Assembly (NCBI RefSeq): GCF_051521495.1
Contig: NZ_CP150355.1
Span: 6,634,001 to 6,698,000 of the forward strand
Length of the DNA: 64,000 nucleotides
Direction: 5' to 3'
Source: Sorangium sp051521495
Lineage (GTDB): Bacteria > Myxococcota_A > Polyangia > Polyangiales > Polyangiaceae
Below, piece after piece: positions 42,745 through 51,203 of the stretch (position 1 is the stretch's first letter; every line of letters starts with the position of its first letter). The position numbers and the translations under genes are program-made. The notes below the pieces were generated by a model. That model ran no database searches. It saw nothing but the letters and a program-made list of their open reading frames with translations, and had not been told where the DNA came from.

Positions 42745-43956
42745 GTGTTCCATCCTTCCTCGTTCGATTCACAACCTGACTCCCAGAGGAGAGACAGCGC
42801 GCGCGCCGCGGTCGCGCTCGCTGATCGACCCGCAGACTCCCGCCCAGCCTCTTCGCGCCGCTCCGTACGGCTGCGAGGCCGCCTCATCGACGGGCGTTAC
42901 CAGGTCGAGCAGCTGCTCGGGCGCGGCGCGATGGGCGAGGTCTGGCGCGCGCACGACAGCGTCCGGCGCGCCGATGTCGCGTTGAAGTTCCTCACGGTGG
43001 CGCGGGGCGGGCGGAACCTCGAGGCGATCGAGCGGTTCCGCCTGGAGGCGCGGGTCGCGGCGCAGCTCGGACAGAAGACCCGCGGCGTCGTCGCCGTGTT
43101 CGACGCCGGCGAGGACCCGGCGGCGGGCCCGTACATCGTGATGGAGCACGCGCGCGGCAAGTCGCTGCGGCAGCTGCTGGAGGAGCGAGGAACGATCCCC
43201 GCCGTCGAGCTCGCATCGCTGCTCCGCCAGCTGGGAGACGCGCTGTCGGTGGCGCACGGCCTCGGCGTCGTGCACCGGGACATCAAGCCGTCGAACATCC
43301 TGCTCGTCGAGGGGAGCGACGGCCACCTCTGCGCCAAGATCACCGACTTCGGGATCGCGAAGTGGGTCGGCCAAGATCGGCCGGCCGATTTCCGCCGCCG
43401 CACCGCGGACGGCGTCGTGCTGGGCACGCCGGCCTACCTGAGCCCGGAGCACACGTGTGATGGTCAGGGCGGCCCGCAGCTCGACATGTGGTCGCTCGCG
43501 GTCGTCGCGCACGAGGCGCTGACAGGGCGGCAGCCGTTCCCAGGCCGCAACCTGGCCGCTGTGCTCGCGGCCATCCTGGTCAGCGGGCGCCCCCCGCTGG
43601 CCACGGTGTGCCCGGGCGCGCCGCCCGCGCTGGAGGCGTGGTTCGCGCGGGCATTCGCCATCAGCCCGTCGGACCGGTTCCCCAGCGTCCAGGCGATGAT
43701 CGCCGCCTTCACGGCCGCGGCCGGGGCACAGGTGACGCCGCCGGCAGCGGCGCGGGGGCGGCGCTGGCGCGTCGCGGCGGCGGTGGCGCTCGGGATCGCG
43801 CTGCCCGCGGCGCTGCTCTGGGACCGAGCCGGGAGCGACGGCGCGCGCCGCGTGGACGGGGTGGTCAGCGACGCGGCGCGCGCCGCCGTTCGCGTCGCCG
43901 ACGCCGCGCAGGCGATGACAGCGCGCCTCCTGGACCGCCAGGGCAGAGCGCCCTGA
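42745..43956 (+). CDS. Ser/Thr protein kinase with single C-terminal membrane helix
   Basis: A 403-residue Hanks-type kinase at about residues 50-330: LLGRGAMGEVWRAHD glycine loop, VALKFL Lys, HRDIKPSNIL catalytic loop, ITDFGIAKW, GTPAYLSPEH, and LDMWSLAVVAHEALTGRQPF. A hydrophobic helix at about 345-362 (VAAAVALGIALPAALLW) anchors it, leaving a short outer tail (RVADAAQAMTARLLDRQ) with no sensor domain. The start is uncertain: GTG 42745 is the first available, and no ATG precedes the kinase domain. It is preceded by the MocR gene after 166 bp on the same strand and is convergent with the Roadblock operon. Confidence 0.92.
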   Translation: MFHPSSFDSQPDSQRRDSARAAVALADRPADSRPASSRRSVRLRGRLIDGRYQVEQLLGRGAMGEVWRAHDSVRRADVALKFLTVARGGRNLEAIERFRLEARVAAQLGQKTRGVVAVFDAGEDPAAGPYIVMEHARGKSLRQLLEERGTIPAVELASLLRQLGDALSVAHGLGVVHRDIKPSNILLVEGSDGHLCAKITDFGIAKWVGQDRPADFRRRTADGVVLGTPAYLSPEHTCDGQGGPQLDMWSLAVVAHEALTGRQPFPGRNLAAVLAAILVSGRPPLATVCPGAPPALEAWFARAFAISPSDRFPSVQAMIAAFTAAAGAQVTPPAAARGRRWRVAAAVALGIALPAALLWDRAGSDGARRVDGVVSDAARAAVRVADAAQAMTARLLDRQGRAP

Positions 43957-44049
43957 TCGCTGATTTCGCGCCGCTTCCGCCTCGTCAGGTGGATGTCGAA
44001 CCTCTGCACGCGCCCAGCGTCGGTGCAGATGTTCTCGACATCTTAGAAC

Positions 44050-44070
44050 TCGGTCGAGGAGCTCGACCGA
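44050..44070. terminator. Perfect 9-bp dyad between convergent genes
   Basis: TCGGTCGAG (44050-44058) pairs with CTCGACCGA (44062-44070) across a 3-nt loop, in the 212-bp gap between the kinase gene and the Roadblock operon, which converge here. The plus strand continues AGAAAAACC, so a U-tract is seen in neither direction; the terminator role is inferred from position. Confidence 0.4.
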
Positions 44071-44168
44071 AGAAAAACCTCGGCGTCAAGCTCAGGCTCG
44101 ATGAGGGCTCGCTATGAACAGGCCGACCCAGACGTCGCGCAGCGGTGGTGATTGGGCGGCCGAGCAGC

Positions 44169-44543
44169 TCAGCGCTCGCTCGCGTGCGCGATGGTCTCGA
44201 TCATGCGCGGGATGGCCACGGAGATGAGGATCCCCAGGTTCGCCCGCTTGTTGTCCACCAGGATGCCCTGGAGCAGCTTCCCGTGGTTGACCACCACCAC
44301 GGTGTGGCTGCCCGCCATGTCGAGCAGGTAATACCTCCCTAGCGGAGGGAAGCTCGAGTCGCGCAGCGAGCTGTCCAGCTCCTCGGTGATGCGCGTGAAG
44401 AGGGCCACCGCCACCGGCTGCTGGTTGAATCCGGCGAGCGACAGGCCCGCCGAGCGTTCCCAGATGTCGGTGGCCAGCAGCCCGTCGCGGAGGATGCTGC
44501 GGAGATCATGGACTGCTGCCTCGAGGACTTTGGTGTCGATCAT
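44169..44543 (-). CDS. Roadblock/LC7-like small protein, last gene of a five-gene operon
   Basis: A 124-residue protein. The order helix (MIDTKVLEAAVHDLRSILRDG), strand, helix (AVALFTRITEELDSSL), three strands (YYLLDMAGSHTVVVVNHGKLLQGILV) and a final helix fits the Roadblock/LC7 (profilin-like) fold, though conserved residues are few. Roadblock proteins usually dimerise and regulate small GTPases (MglB with MglA). No GTPase is present here; the operon has a ParA/MinD-like ATPase instead. ATG 44543 starts 52 bp after the preceding gene's stop. Confidence 0.6.
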   Translation of the reverse strand: MIDTKVLEAAVHDLRSILRDGLLATDIWERSAGLSLAGFNQQPVAVALFTRITEELDSSLRDSSFPPLGRYYLLDMAGSHTVVVVNHGKLLQGILVDNKRANLGILISVAIPRMIETIAHASER

Positions 44544-44595
44544 CGTGCTTCCGTCGCTCCCGGGCGCGCGCGCCCGCATTGAAAATCCGGATGTA

Positions 44596-45171
44596 CTACA
44601 GCCCGCGCAGGGTCATCTCGAGCGCCTCCTTCAGCTGCTCGAACGCCCGCATGGAGAGCGCCTCGTCGCCCACGGTGCCGAGGCAGAAGCCGCCGCGCGG
44701 CGTGCGCGCCTCGACCCAGGACATCATCTGCGCGCCCAGCCAGAGCGCGCCCGCCGTGGCGTCGACGCCGGGGATGCTGCGGACGCCGACCAGCGCCGAG
44801 AGCAGCGGGCCCACGAGAGACACGTGCGCCTCGGAGATGCCGTGCGCCGCCAGCGTGAGGCCGTTGTCGTCGGCCACGAACGCGCCCACGCACGGGTGGT
44901 GATCGAGCGTCCAGGCGACGAGCGTGTCGAGCCGGTCGGCCGGGTTGTCGGAGGTCTGCACGAGGCGCGGCACCTCCTTCACCACCTTGGGCACCTCCTT
45001 GGGCGCGGCCTTCGCCGGCACCGGCGCCGCCTTCCCCGGCGCGCCGGCGCGCGCTGCCCCCCCCATGGCGCTCACGAGCGGCGCGGGCTCCCGCGACCGC
45101 GTCGTGCTCACCCGCGCGAGCAGCGAGGTCACCCGCTGCGGGTCAGTCCACGAGACGGATCGGACCGTCAT
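44596..45171 (-). CDS. Roadblock/LC7-like domain protein with Pro/Lys-rich N-terminal tail
   Basis: A 191-residue protein. Residues 1-75 are disordered and Ala/Pro/Lys-rich (APAKAAPKEVPKVVKEVPRL), like the activating or tethering N-termini found in partners of ParA-type ATPases. Residues 80-191 form a Roadblock-like unit: LDTLVAWTLDHHPCVGAFVADDNGLTLAAHG, a helix VSLVGPLLSALVGV, then strands ALWLGAQMMSWVEARTPRGGFCLGTVG and a final helix. Its ATG at 45171 lies 29 bp inside the ParA gene, so the two are translationally coupled. A basic tail that stimulates the ATPase is a plausible inference, not shown. Confidence 0.65.
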   Translation of the reverse strand: MTVRSVSWTDPQRVTSLLARVSTTRSREPAPLVSAMGGAARAGAPGKAAPVPAKAAPKEVPKVVKEVPRLVQTSDNPADRLDTLVAWTLDHHPCVGAFVADDNGLTLAAHGISEAHVSLVGPLLSALVGVRSIPGVDATAGALWLGAQMMSWVEARTPRGGFCLGTVGDEALSMRAFEQLKEALEMTLRGL

Positions 45172-45946
45172 CCTCGCCTCCTGCTGCGGAGCCCAGGCGC
45201 TCCTCGATCTCGGCCACCAGCTTGTCGAACACCGCGGAGACCGCCGGAGGGCGGCGGCTCAGCAGACCGAGCGGCACGCCCGCGCGGCTCGCCTGGAGGA
45301 ACGTGCTGTCGCGCGGGACCGCGGTGTCGAAGACCTGATCGCGGTAGAGGGACCACAGCTCCTCCAGCGAGGCCAGCATCACCGGATCGCGGAACGAGCT
45401 CATGGTGCCGACCACGCCGAGGAGGGAGCACGCGGAGCCGATTTCGCGGAGCCGCGCCAGGAGCTCGAGCAACCGGGGCATGGCCCGCAGCGCGAGCGGC
45501 TCGCATTGCGCGACGGCGATGACGCTGTCCACCTCTTCCAGCGCGAGGCGCGACATCCCGCCGAGCCCGGCCGGCGTGTCGAAGAGGACGAGGTCGAAGT
45601 CGCGCTGGCTGTGCTCCAGGATGCGCCCCACGATGTTGGCCTCGCGCGCATTGATGGCGAAGCGATCCTCGTCGAGCGCGTCGACGGGGCCCATGGGCAA
45701 AAGGCATAGCTCCTGGAGCCGGGTCTTCACCAGGCCCTCGAGCGGTGGGCCGCCGCGCGCGAGGTTCGCGGCGAGGCCGGGGCGGTCGCTGACACCATCG
45801 AGCGACATGCCGATGGCGCCCTGCAGATCCGTATCGACGAGCAGGGTCCGCGCGCCTCGGCGCGCGAAGGCGAAGGCGCAGTTGAGCGCCACGGTGGTCT
45901 TTCCGACTCCGCCCTTGAGGCTGGCGAATGCGATGGATCGGGTCAT
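45143..45946 (-). CDS. ParA/MinD-family ATPase
   Basis: A 267-residue SIMIBI-class P-loop ATPase. The deviant Walker A is SLKGGVGKTTVALN at residues 9-18, Walker A' is LLVDTDLQGAIG, and Walker B is FDLVLFDTPAGLG. ParA/MinD proteins dimerise on ATP binding and use DNA or membrane surfaces to position cargo. No C-terminal amphipathic MinD helix is obvious; the tail is acidic (GGEDDGPIRLVD). No ParB or parS-like site is nearby, so chromosome partition is unlikely. Its start overlaps the upstream gene's stop by four bases (ATGA) and its end overlaps the downstream Roadblock-like gene, which argues that the proteins work together. Confidence 0.92.
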   Translation of the reverse strand: MTRSIAFASLKGGVGKTTVALNCAFAFARRGARTLLVDTDLQGAIGMSLDGVSDRPGLAANLARGGPPLEGLVKTRLQELCLLPMGPVDALDEDRFAINAREANIVGRILEHSQRDFDLVLFDTPAGLGGMSRLALEEVDSVIAVAQCEPLALRAMPRLLELLARLREIGSACSLLGVVGTMSSFRDPVMLASLEELWSLYRDQVFDTAVPRDSTFLQASRAGVPLGLLSRRPPAVSAVFDKLVAEIEERLGSAAGGEDDGPIRLVD

Positions 45947-46818
45947 CTTGGGTATCCGAGCTTGCGTAGCTGTTCCAGGTTAGCGCGCACGAGGCTGGAT
46001 GCGGGGTCGAGCGCCGAGAGGTCGATGAGGACGCAGGCCGCCTCGCTGTAGCTGCGTTCCATCAAGAGGCGCCGCGCGTCGGCGTTGAGCTGCTTGATGC
46101 GGGCCGCGCGCTGCTCCGGCGAGATGAGCGCGATCTCGATCCGCCTCGACGAGATCGGCGGCGGCATGTCCACGCTACCTTCGTCGATTCGGCGCAGCGA
46201 GTCGAGCACCAGCTCCGCCAGATCCTTGAAGATGGTGCGCTCCTTCGTCGAGCCGACGGCCGGGGTGACGCGCACCCGCATTTCGGGGCGGATGAGCCGC
46301 GCGAACGCCTCCTCGCCCACGCCGAGGCCGTCGAACGCCGTCCACACCTGGCCGCGCCGCACCTCGATCAGACCCACGTCGGCGCTGGCGTTGCTGACCA
46401 CGAGGACGTGCGACTCGCCGGACATGCAGATCATCTGCAAGAAGTCGACGGGCACGAAGTTCATCCCGATCGGCGCCGACTGGGCGCCCGCGGCGTGCGC
46501 CATGAGGATGAGCGTCTCCTCGGCGATGGGCCACGTCACCCGCGTGACGCCCACCGCTCCCGGGACCTCCACGCCCTCGTTGACGGCGAGCACCAGCCGT
46601 GCCGTGCGGCGGAGGAGCTGCGCGACGGCGTCCTCCGGCCCACCCGGGAGCGACGGCGCATAGATGATCAGCTCCGCGCTCTGCACGCCATCGAGGGCCT
46701 GCTCGAGCTCCTCCCAGGTTGCGGCGCCGAGGGCGCTCACCGGCGCCTGCCCGGCGATGACGCGGATGCACCGCATGCGTTCGCGCAGATCGGGAACAGC
46801 GACCACGACGATGGCCAT
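45943..46818 (-). CDS. DUF4388-domain protein
   Basis: A 291-residue protein. The N-terminal 110 residues have a receiver-like or Rossmann-like alternation (AIVVVAVPDLRERMRCIRVI, ELIIYAPSLPGG, ARLVLAVNEG) but lack a clear phospho-Asp site. Residues about 130-215 match DUF4388 (MNFVPVDFLQMICMSGESHVLVV...GLIEVRRGQVWTAFDGLGVGEEAFARLI), a domain common in deltaproteobacterial and cyanobacterial signalling proteins. The C-terminal helices contain a TPR-like segment (NADARRLLMERSYSEAACVLIDLSALDPAS). Its ATG shares a base with the upstream stop (TGATG) and its stop overlaps the ParA start, so the operon is tightly coupled. Confidence 0.75.
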   Translation of the reverse strand: MAIVVVAVPDLRERMRCIRVIAGQAPVSALGAATWEELEQALDGVQSAELIIYAPSLPGGPEDAVAQLLRRTARLVLAVNEGVEVPGAVGVTRVTWPIAEETLILMAHAAGAQSAPIGMNFVPVDFLQMICMSGESHVLVVSNASADVGLIEVRRGQVWTAFDGLGVGEEAFARLIRPEMRVRVTPAVGSTKERTIFKDLAELVLDSLRRIDEGSVDMPPPISSRRIEIALISPEQRAARIKQLNADARRLLMERSYSEAACVLIDLSALDPASSLVRANLEQLRKLGYPR

Positions 46819-47540
46819 CAGCCTCCGACGTCGCGCCGCACTCGGCGCAGCATGACCGACGACGCCGTATCGCCCGGGCGCATGCGCGCGCAAGCCTCGA
46901 ACGCCTCGATCGCATCGTCGTAGCGGCGCTGCACGAACGCGGAGGTGCCGCGGGCGAACGCCTCGCGGTAGAGCCGATCCTCCTCGGTCTCGAACACCCG
47001 CGGCGTGAACGGCGCGCTCACGGGGGGAGCCTCCTGCGATCGCCGCTCCAGCCCGCGCTCCGGCATGGTCGGCGGCCCCTGTTCGGCGTTGATCTCGGAC
47101 GGCAGCGTATCCAGCTGCGGCCGGAAGGAGACCGACGGCCGGTCGCTGAACGGCGACGTCACCTCCCTCCCCGTGTAGAGGCCGACCAGCACCTGCAGCG
47201 TGCGGAGCCGCCCGAGCGGGCACATCTGGATGATGTCGTCGAACGTCGAGGAGCCGTCGATGTACCGCGCCACCAAGAGCGCGTCGGGTGACCGACCCGC
47301 CGACACCGGGATGGGCCCCGCCACCTGATCGAGGCCACCGAGCCGCTTGGCGTAGGCGCCGGCGAGGAACTCTTTGATCCGCTCGATGCTCGCCTGCAGC
47401 TCGCGATCGCCGGGCGCCTCCGCGCGCGCCCGGTACAGCACCGCCAGCGCCTCCTCGTAGCGCTTCTCACGGACCAGCCGCACGACCTCCGCCCGCATGG
47501 GTGCGCTCTTCGGGATCGCGCGGCTCTCGGGTTCCACCAT
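46818..47540 (-). CDS. TPR-containing protein, first gene of the ParA/Roadblock operon
   Basis: A 240-residue protein. An N-terminal TPR-like pair (VVRLVREKRYEEALAVLYRARAEAPGD) and a C-terminal TPR (REAFARGTSAFVQRRYDDAIEAFEACARMRPGD) flank a middle segment (PDALLVARYIDGSSTFDDIIQMCPLGRLRTLQVLVGLY) that resembles the helical segment often linked to DUF4388 domains. Probably a scaffold. The start is ambiguous: ATG 47540, ATG 47498 (MRAEVVRLV) or TTG 47582; none has a strong ribosome site. Confidence 0.7.
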   Translation of the reverse strand: MVEPESRAIPKSAPMRAEVVRLVREKRYEEALAVLYRARAEAPGDRELQASIERIKEFLAGAYAKRLGGLDQVAGPIPVSAGRSPDALLVARYIDGSSTFDDIIQMCPLGRLRTLQVLVGLYTGREVTSPFSDRPSVSFRPQLDTLPSEINAEQGPPTMPERGLERRSQEAPPVSAPFTPRVFETEEDRLYREAFARGTSAFVQRRYDDAIEAFEACARMRPGDTASSVMLRRVRRDVGG

Positions 47541-48229
47541 CAAAGCTGAGTCGTGTTGGTCTTTCACGGCACAATTTGGCAAGTTACATGCCTCGACCGC
47601 CGGCCTTCAAGCTGTTTGGCTGCACCTTCGCGGCGGCCTTCCTCGGTCAGCGCCGTCGATACAAGCTCGCCATCGTTCAGGTACGCGCGTGTGGGACCAG
47701 CCAGCCCCCCACCAGAACATTGGGAGCTGCGACGTGGGCCCCATGGGAAGGCCGGAGAGACATAGAACCAAGCAATGACCGCGGTCAACGTCCGCATTCG
47801 GTCGATTGAGTCGCCACGCGCCCTCGGGCGCCCCGCTGGATCAATCGGCAGCCAATTCGGGGACGTCGAAACCCGTATCGCACCCCAACGCCGGTTCGCC
47901 CACCCTTCACCGTTTCAAATTTGAATGGTGACCCCAAGATAGTGGATGCAACTTACGCTGGACTTGCGCTACAGTGGATTCACCGGCTGGACGCACCCCA
48001 CAACGTTGCAGAAACGTCTGAGGAGGTTCGTGGAAAATTCCAACAATCAAGCACGGGATGCTGCGCGAGTGGGGAGCGCAGGATTTCGACCGACGTAAGG
48101 TCCAGCAGCGTCCATCTCGGTGCGCCGTAGCTTTGTCCCGTAGCCTCTCGAGGCGCTTACGGCGCTTGGTTCACGCAAACAGAGGGATTGTTCAACCAAC
48201 TGACACCCCCAGCCGAAAGGAGATCGCTC
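47541..48229. other. Intergenic region between divergent operons
   Basis: A 689-bp gap with no gene I can support. It has lower GC than the genes around it. The short open frames on both strands have no domain features. It holds the palindrome at 47908-47930 and must contain the promoters of the ParA/Roadblock operon and of the gene at 48230. Confidence 0.6.
47908..47930. promoter_or_regulatory. 23-bp palindrome with TTCAAATTTGAA core
   Basis: The core TTCAAATTTGAA (47914-47925) is a perfect 12-bp palindrome, flanked by CACC (47908-47911) and GGTG (47927-47930). Such an AT-rich perfect dyad stands out in this DNA and looks like a dimeric regulator site. It is 300 bp upstream of the gene at 48230 and 370 bp upstream of the TPR gene start. 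Confidence 0.5.
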
Positions 48230-49003
48230 ATGCGGCAGGTCTTGCGGCACATTTTCGAGAAGAAGCAGGCATACGCTCGTCTACCCCTGTTCGAGCATAT
48301 GCGTGATGAAGAGCTCGATCCGAGCGAGCGGCTCGCCTTCTATCCATGCATGGCGTACTTCATCCTGAGCTTCGGTGATTTGAACAAATTCGTATTACGG
48401 GAGGAGCCCGCGGCGGACGAATACCAGGAGATGGTCAACGCCCACACCCGCGAGGACGACCATCACTGGCCATGGTACCTGGAGGACCTGTCCAAGCTCG
48501 GCTACGACGTCGAGGGCCGGAGCACGGACCTCTTGAACTTCCTCTGGGGTGAGGAGACGATACAGAATCGGATCCTCACCGCGCGGCTCACCGAGCTCAT
48601 CAAGGGCACGACGGGCCTCGAGCGGCTCGTCATCATCGAAGCGATCGAAGAGACCGGCAACGTGCTCTTCGGGGCGATGCTTCCCCTGGCCGAGGCCCTG
48701 GAGAAGCGCCTTGACACGCAGCTGCGCTACTGCGGCTCGTTCCATTTCGAGCGCGAGTCGGGCCACGCGGTGAACGCCGACCACGCCGAGCTCGCGCGCA
48801 TCCCGCTCGACGCGGAGACGCGCGCGCGGTACATCGCGCTCGCGGACGAGGTGTTCACGATATTCGAGCCGTGGACCCACGAGCTCTTGAGCTATGCCCT
48901 CGCGCACCCCGTGAGCGCCCCCGTGGCCGACCCCGAAACGGACGGCGTGAGCCAGGTGATGACCCGGTCGTCGGTGCTCACCGCGAGAAGCACCGCCGCG
49001 TGA
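48230..49003 (+). CDS. Heme-oxygenase-fold-like protein, possible diiron oxidase
   Basis: A 257-residue mainly helical soluble protein. Possible metal ligands are the cluster H72-T-R-E-D-D-H-H79 (AHTREDDHHWPWYLEDLSKLG), E137/E140/E141 (IIEAIEETGNVLFG) and H172, H179, H185 (FHFERESGHAVNADHAEL), a layout resembling heme-oxygenase-like diiron oxidases (HDO/TenA-like fold). This is a pattern-based suggestion; it could instead be a non-catalytic member of that fold. ATG 48230 is preceded by AAGGAGATCGCTC, an excellent ribosome site, and is preferred over TTG 48188. It has no operon partner. Confidence 0.6.
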   Translation: MRQVLRHIFEKKQAYARLPLFEHMRDEELDPSERLAFYPCMAYFILSFGDLNKFVLREEPAADEYQEMVNAHTREDDHHWPWYLEDLSKLGYDVEGRSTDLLNFLWGEETIQNRILTARLTELIKGTTGLERLVIIEAIEETGNVLFGAMLPLAEALEKRLDTQLRYCGSFHFERESGHAVNADHAELARIPLDAETRARYIALADEVFTIFEPWTHELLSYALAHPVSAPVADPETDGVSQVMTRSSVLTARSTAA

Positions 49004-49558
49004 AGCACCGCGGTTGAAGCCTCTCCAGTCGCGGTGACACCGCGCCCTCCACGGCACCCATCCCTCCGGTGCCTGCCAAGCGCCGAGCGCGCTGCGCAAG
49101 ATGCCCCCGCCAATCCTGCACCGGCATGGTCCCTCCGGGAGTCGGTCCATCTCGTCTCGCGGGTAGACGGGGCGCTATCCCGGCGGGACCGGCCAGGCAG
49201 CCGATATCTTCATCCATGACCCCGAATGCCCTGTCGCGATCGCGCTGACGGCGGAGTCGATCGGCCAGACGAGGGGAGGGAAATTGGCTCTCGCCCTCGC
49301 CGTAGCGCGGGTCTGGCACACGAAGAACGCGTCGCCGATGCCCTCCACCATGGCGCTTCTCACGGAGCCGTGAACTGCCGGAGCCTCGCTGCTCGCCGGC
49401 GCCCGCAGGCGCTGCTGAGATCGCCCACGCTCAGCGGGTGCGTGCCGAAGCGCCCCTGAGGCCTCCGGGAAAGCGGGGACATCGGTGATCATGCCCCAAC
49501 TGGACTTCTTGTCCTCCGTGCGGTAAGGGTGTGTAAAGGACGCCAGGAGTGTAACCGG
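49004..49558. other. Intergenic stretch without a supported gene
   Basis: These 555 bp lie between two plus-strand genes. The frames that cross it are antisense extensions of the Gly-rich lipoprotein gene or lack protein features. The ribosome site AGGAG of the downstream gene is at 49545-49549. Confidence 0.5.
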
Positions 49559-51085
49559 ATGCTTGAAATGAAGTGGAACACCCAGACGCGACCGAACTTC
49601 TGCTCCTTTCTCATCGTCGCGGCCAGCCTCGCTGCGGGGGCAGGATGCACCGCTCCCGACCGGCGTTTCTCGAACAGCGGCGCGGGTGGCGGAACGGGCG
49701 GCGGTCCGATCGACGCGCAGGGTGGCGGGGGCGCCGGCACGTCCGGCGAGGGCGACGGCGGGGGCGGCGGAGACGCGTCCGGTGGAGGCGCGTCCGGTGG
49801 AGGCGCGTCCGGTGGAGGCGCGTCCGGTGGAGGCGCGTCCGGCGGCGGGGGCGGGGGCGGCGGTGGTGAGCCTGGATGCCAGATCCCGCCAGACGGCCCC
49901 ACGCTCGCCGACGCCGTCATGGTGGCCGCGGGCGGCAGCCATACGTGCGCGATCCGGCACGACGGCTCTCTCTACTGCTGGGGCGACAACTCGTTCGGCC
50001 AGCTGGGTGTTCCGCAGGCGATGGCGGTCTCTTCGAGCACGCCGGTGAGAGTGGTTTTTCCCGCGTCGCTCGGCGCGGCGACGATCACGCAGATCGCGTT
50101 GACCGAGCAGGCGACCTTTGCCGTCGACAGCCAGCTCCGACTCTGGGCCTGGGGAAACAACGAGACCGGCATCCTCGCGAATGGCTCCAAGGACTCGATG
50201 GCCCACGACACCCCGGCGATCGTCAATGACGGTGCGGCGCCGTTGCTCGTGCGCAAGATCGCGCCAGAGTGGTACTCGGCGTGCGCGCTCACCTCGACCA
50301 GCAGCATCTACTGCTGGGGGGCCAACCTGTTCTCGAGCCTCGGGCCGAATGCGACCGGAGAGGAGAGCCTCGTCCCGGTGAAGGCGTTCAACGTCACCCC
50401 GACGGCCGGTCCGAGGGCCATCCTCGCGCGGGGCATCGGCTCGCTGGGCAGCTGCTTCTCGACCGGGGCCGCGGAAGACGGGCTGCGTTGCTGGGGCGCG
50501 ATGGGCGGCGGATATATCCTCACGAACACCGCCGCCGGCTCCGAGGGCGGCGCGAACTACAGCGCGCACATGCCGCTCATCGAGGCGGGAGCGACGCTGC
50601 CCTTCTCCGAGATCTCCTACGGCACGAACTTCGGCTGTGCGCGCGACGACGTGGGAGGCCTCTTCTGCTGGGGGACGAACAACAGCTCAGGTCAGCACGG
50701 CGCCGAGGCTCCCCCGGCCGGGACGGCGGCTGCGATCCCGGGTGTCTGGGGTCCGATGTCCACCGGCTACGTCTTCGTCTGCGCGATCGACGACCAAAGG
50801 CAGCTCCGCTGCCGTGGCAGCAACGAGCAAGGGCAGCTCGGTCGCAGCACGCCCACGAGGAGCGATAATGCGCGCATGGAACCCGTCGTGCTCGGCGACG
50901 GCTCGGCCCTCGCCAACGTCGTCGCGGTGAGCGCCGGCTTCTTCCACACGTGCGCGATCGTCGAGGGGGCGTGCGGCCCCACGGGCCCTGGCCAGGTCCT
51001 GTGCTGGGGCAGAAACACCCTGGGTCAGCTCGGCGACGGCACCGCGACGAGCTCCACGATCCCCGTCGAGGTGAAGGCGCCCTGA
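49559..51085 (+). CDS. RCC1-repeat lipoprotein
   Basis: A 508-residue surface lipoprotein: basic N-terminus, hydrophobic segment FCSFLIVAASLAAGAGC with lipobox AGAGC, then a Gly/Ser/Ala-rich linker with repeated GASGG. The remaining 390 residues are RCC1 (regulator of chromosome condensation) repeats forming a beta-propeller: VAAGGSHTCAIRHDGSLYCWGDNSFGQLG, SACALTSTSSIYCWGANL, FGCARDDVGGLFCWGTNNSSGQHG, FVCAIDDQRQLRCRGSNEQGQLG, FHTCAI...VLCWGRNTLGQLGDG. The paired Cys residues (C-A...C-W-G) would form disulfides outside the cytoplasm, as in other myxobacterial secreted RCC1 proteins. ATG 49559 follows AGGAG at good spacing. Probably a surface binding protein; ligand unknown. Confidence 0.88.
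   Translation: MLEMKWNTQTRPNFCSFLIVAASLAAGAGCTAPDRRFSNSGAGGGTGGGPIDAQGGGGAGTSGEGDGGGGGDASGGGASGGGASGGGASGGGASGGGGGGGGGEPGCQIPPDGPTLADAVMVAAGGSHTCAIRHDGSLYCWGDNSFGQLGVPQAMAVSSSTPVRVVFPASLGAATITQIALTEQATFAVDSQLRLWAWGNNETGILANGSKDSMAHDTPAIVNDGAAPLLVRKIAPEWYSACALTSTSSIYCWGANLFSSLGPNATGEESLVPVKAFNVTPTAGPRAILARGIGSLGSCFSTGAAEDGLRCWGAMGGGYILTNTAAGSEGGANYSAHMPLIEAGATLPFSEISYGTNFGCARDDVGGLFCWGTNNSSGQHGAEAPPAGTAAAIPGVWGPMSTGYVFVCAIDDQRQLRCRGSNEQGQLGRSTPTRSDNARMEPVVLGDGSALANVVAVSAGFFHTCAIVEGACGPTGPGQVLCWGRNTLGQLGDGTATSSTIPVEVKAP
49775..49849. repeat. 15-bp tandem repeat, five units, encoding (GASGG)n
   Basis: Five units of GCGTCCGGTGGAGGC at exact 15-bp spacing inside the linker of the RCC1 lipoprotein; the last is slightly changed. 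In frame, so unit number can vary and lengthen the surface linker. Confidence 0.9.
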
Positions 51086-51203
51086 GCGCCCTCGCCCTGC
51101 GGGGCCGGGCTCGCAATGGACCCGCTGACGCTGAAATGCTGGACGAAGACGGCGACATCGACGAGGTGGCGGCCACGGCCGGCGTGGCGGGGGCTCTGGG
51201 GAG

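Noticed and set aside
44050..44070. A strong intrinsic terminator
   Set aside because: The stem is perfect but no T-tract follows in either direction, so it is kept only as a low-confidence terminator.
45143..45946. A chromosome or plasmid partition (parABS) locus
   Set aside because: No ParB gene, no parS-like 16-bp palindrome and no replication gene; neighbours are Roadblock-like and DUF4388 proteins.
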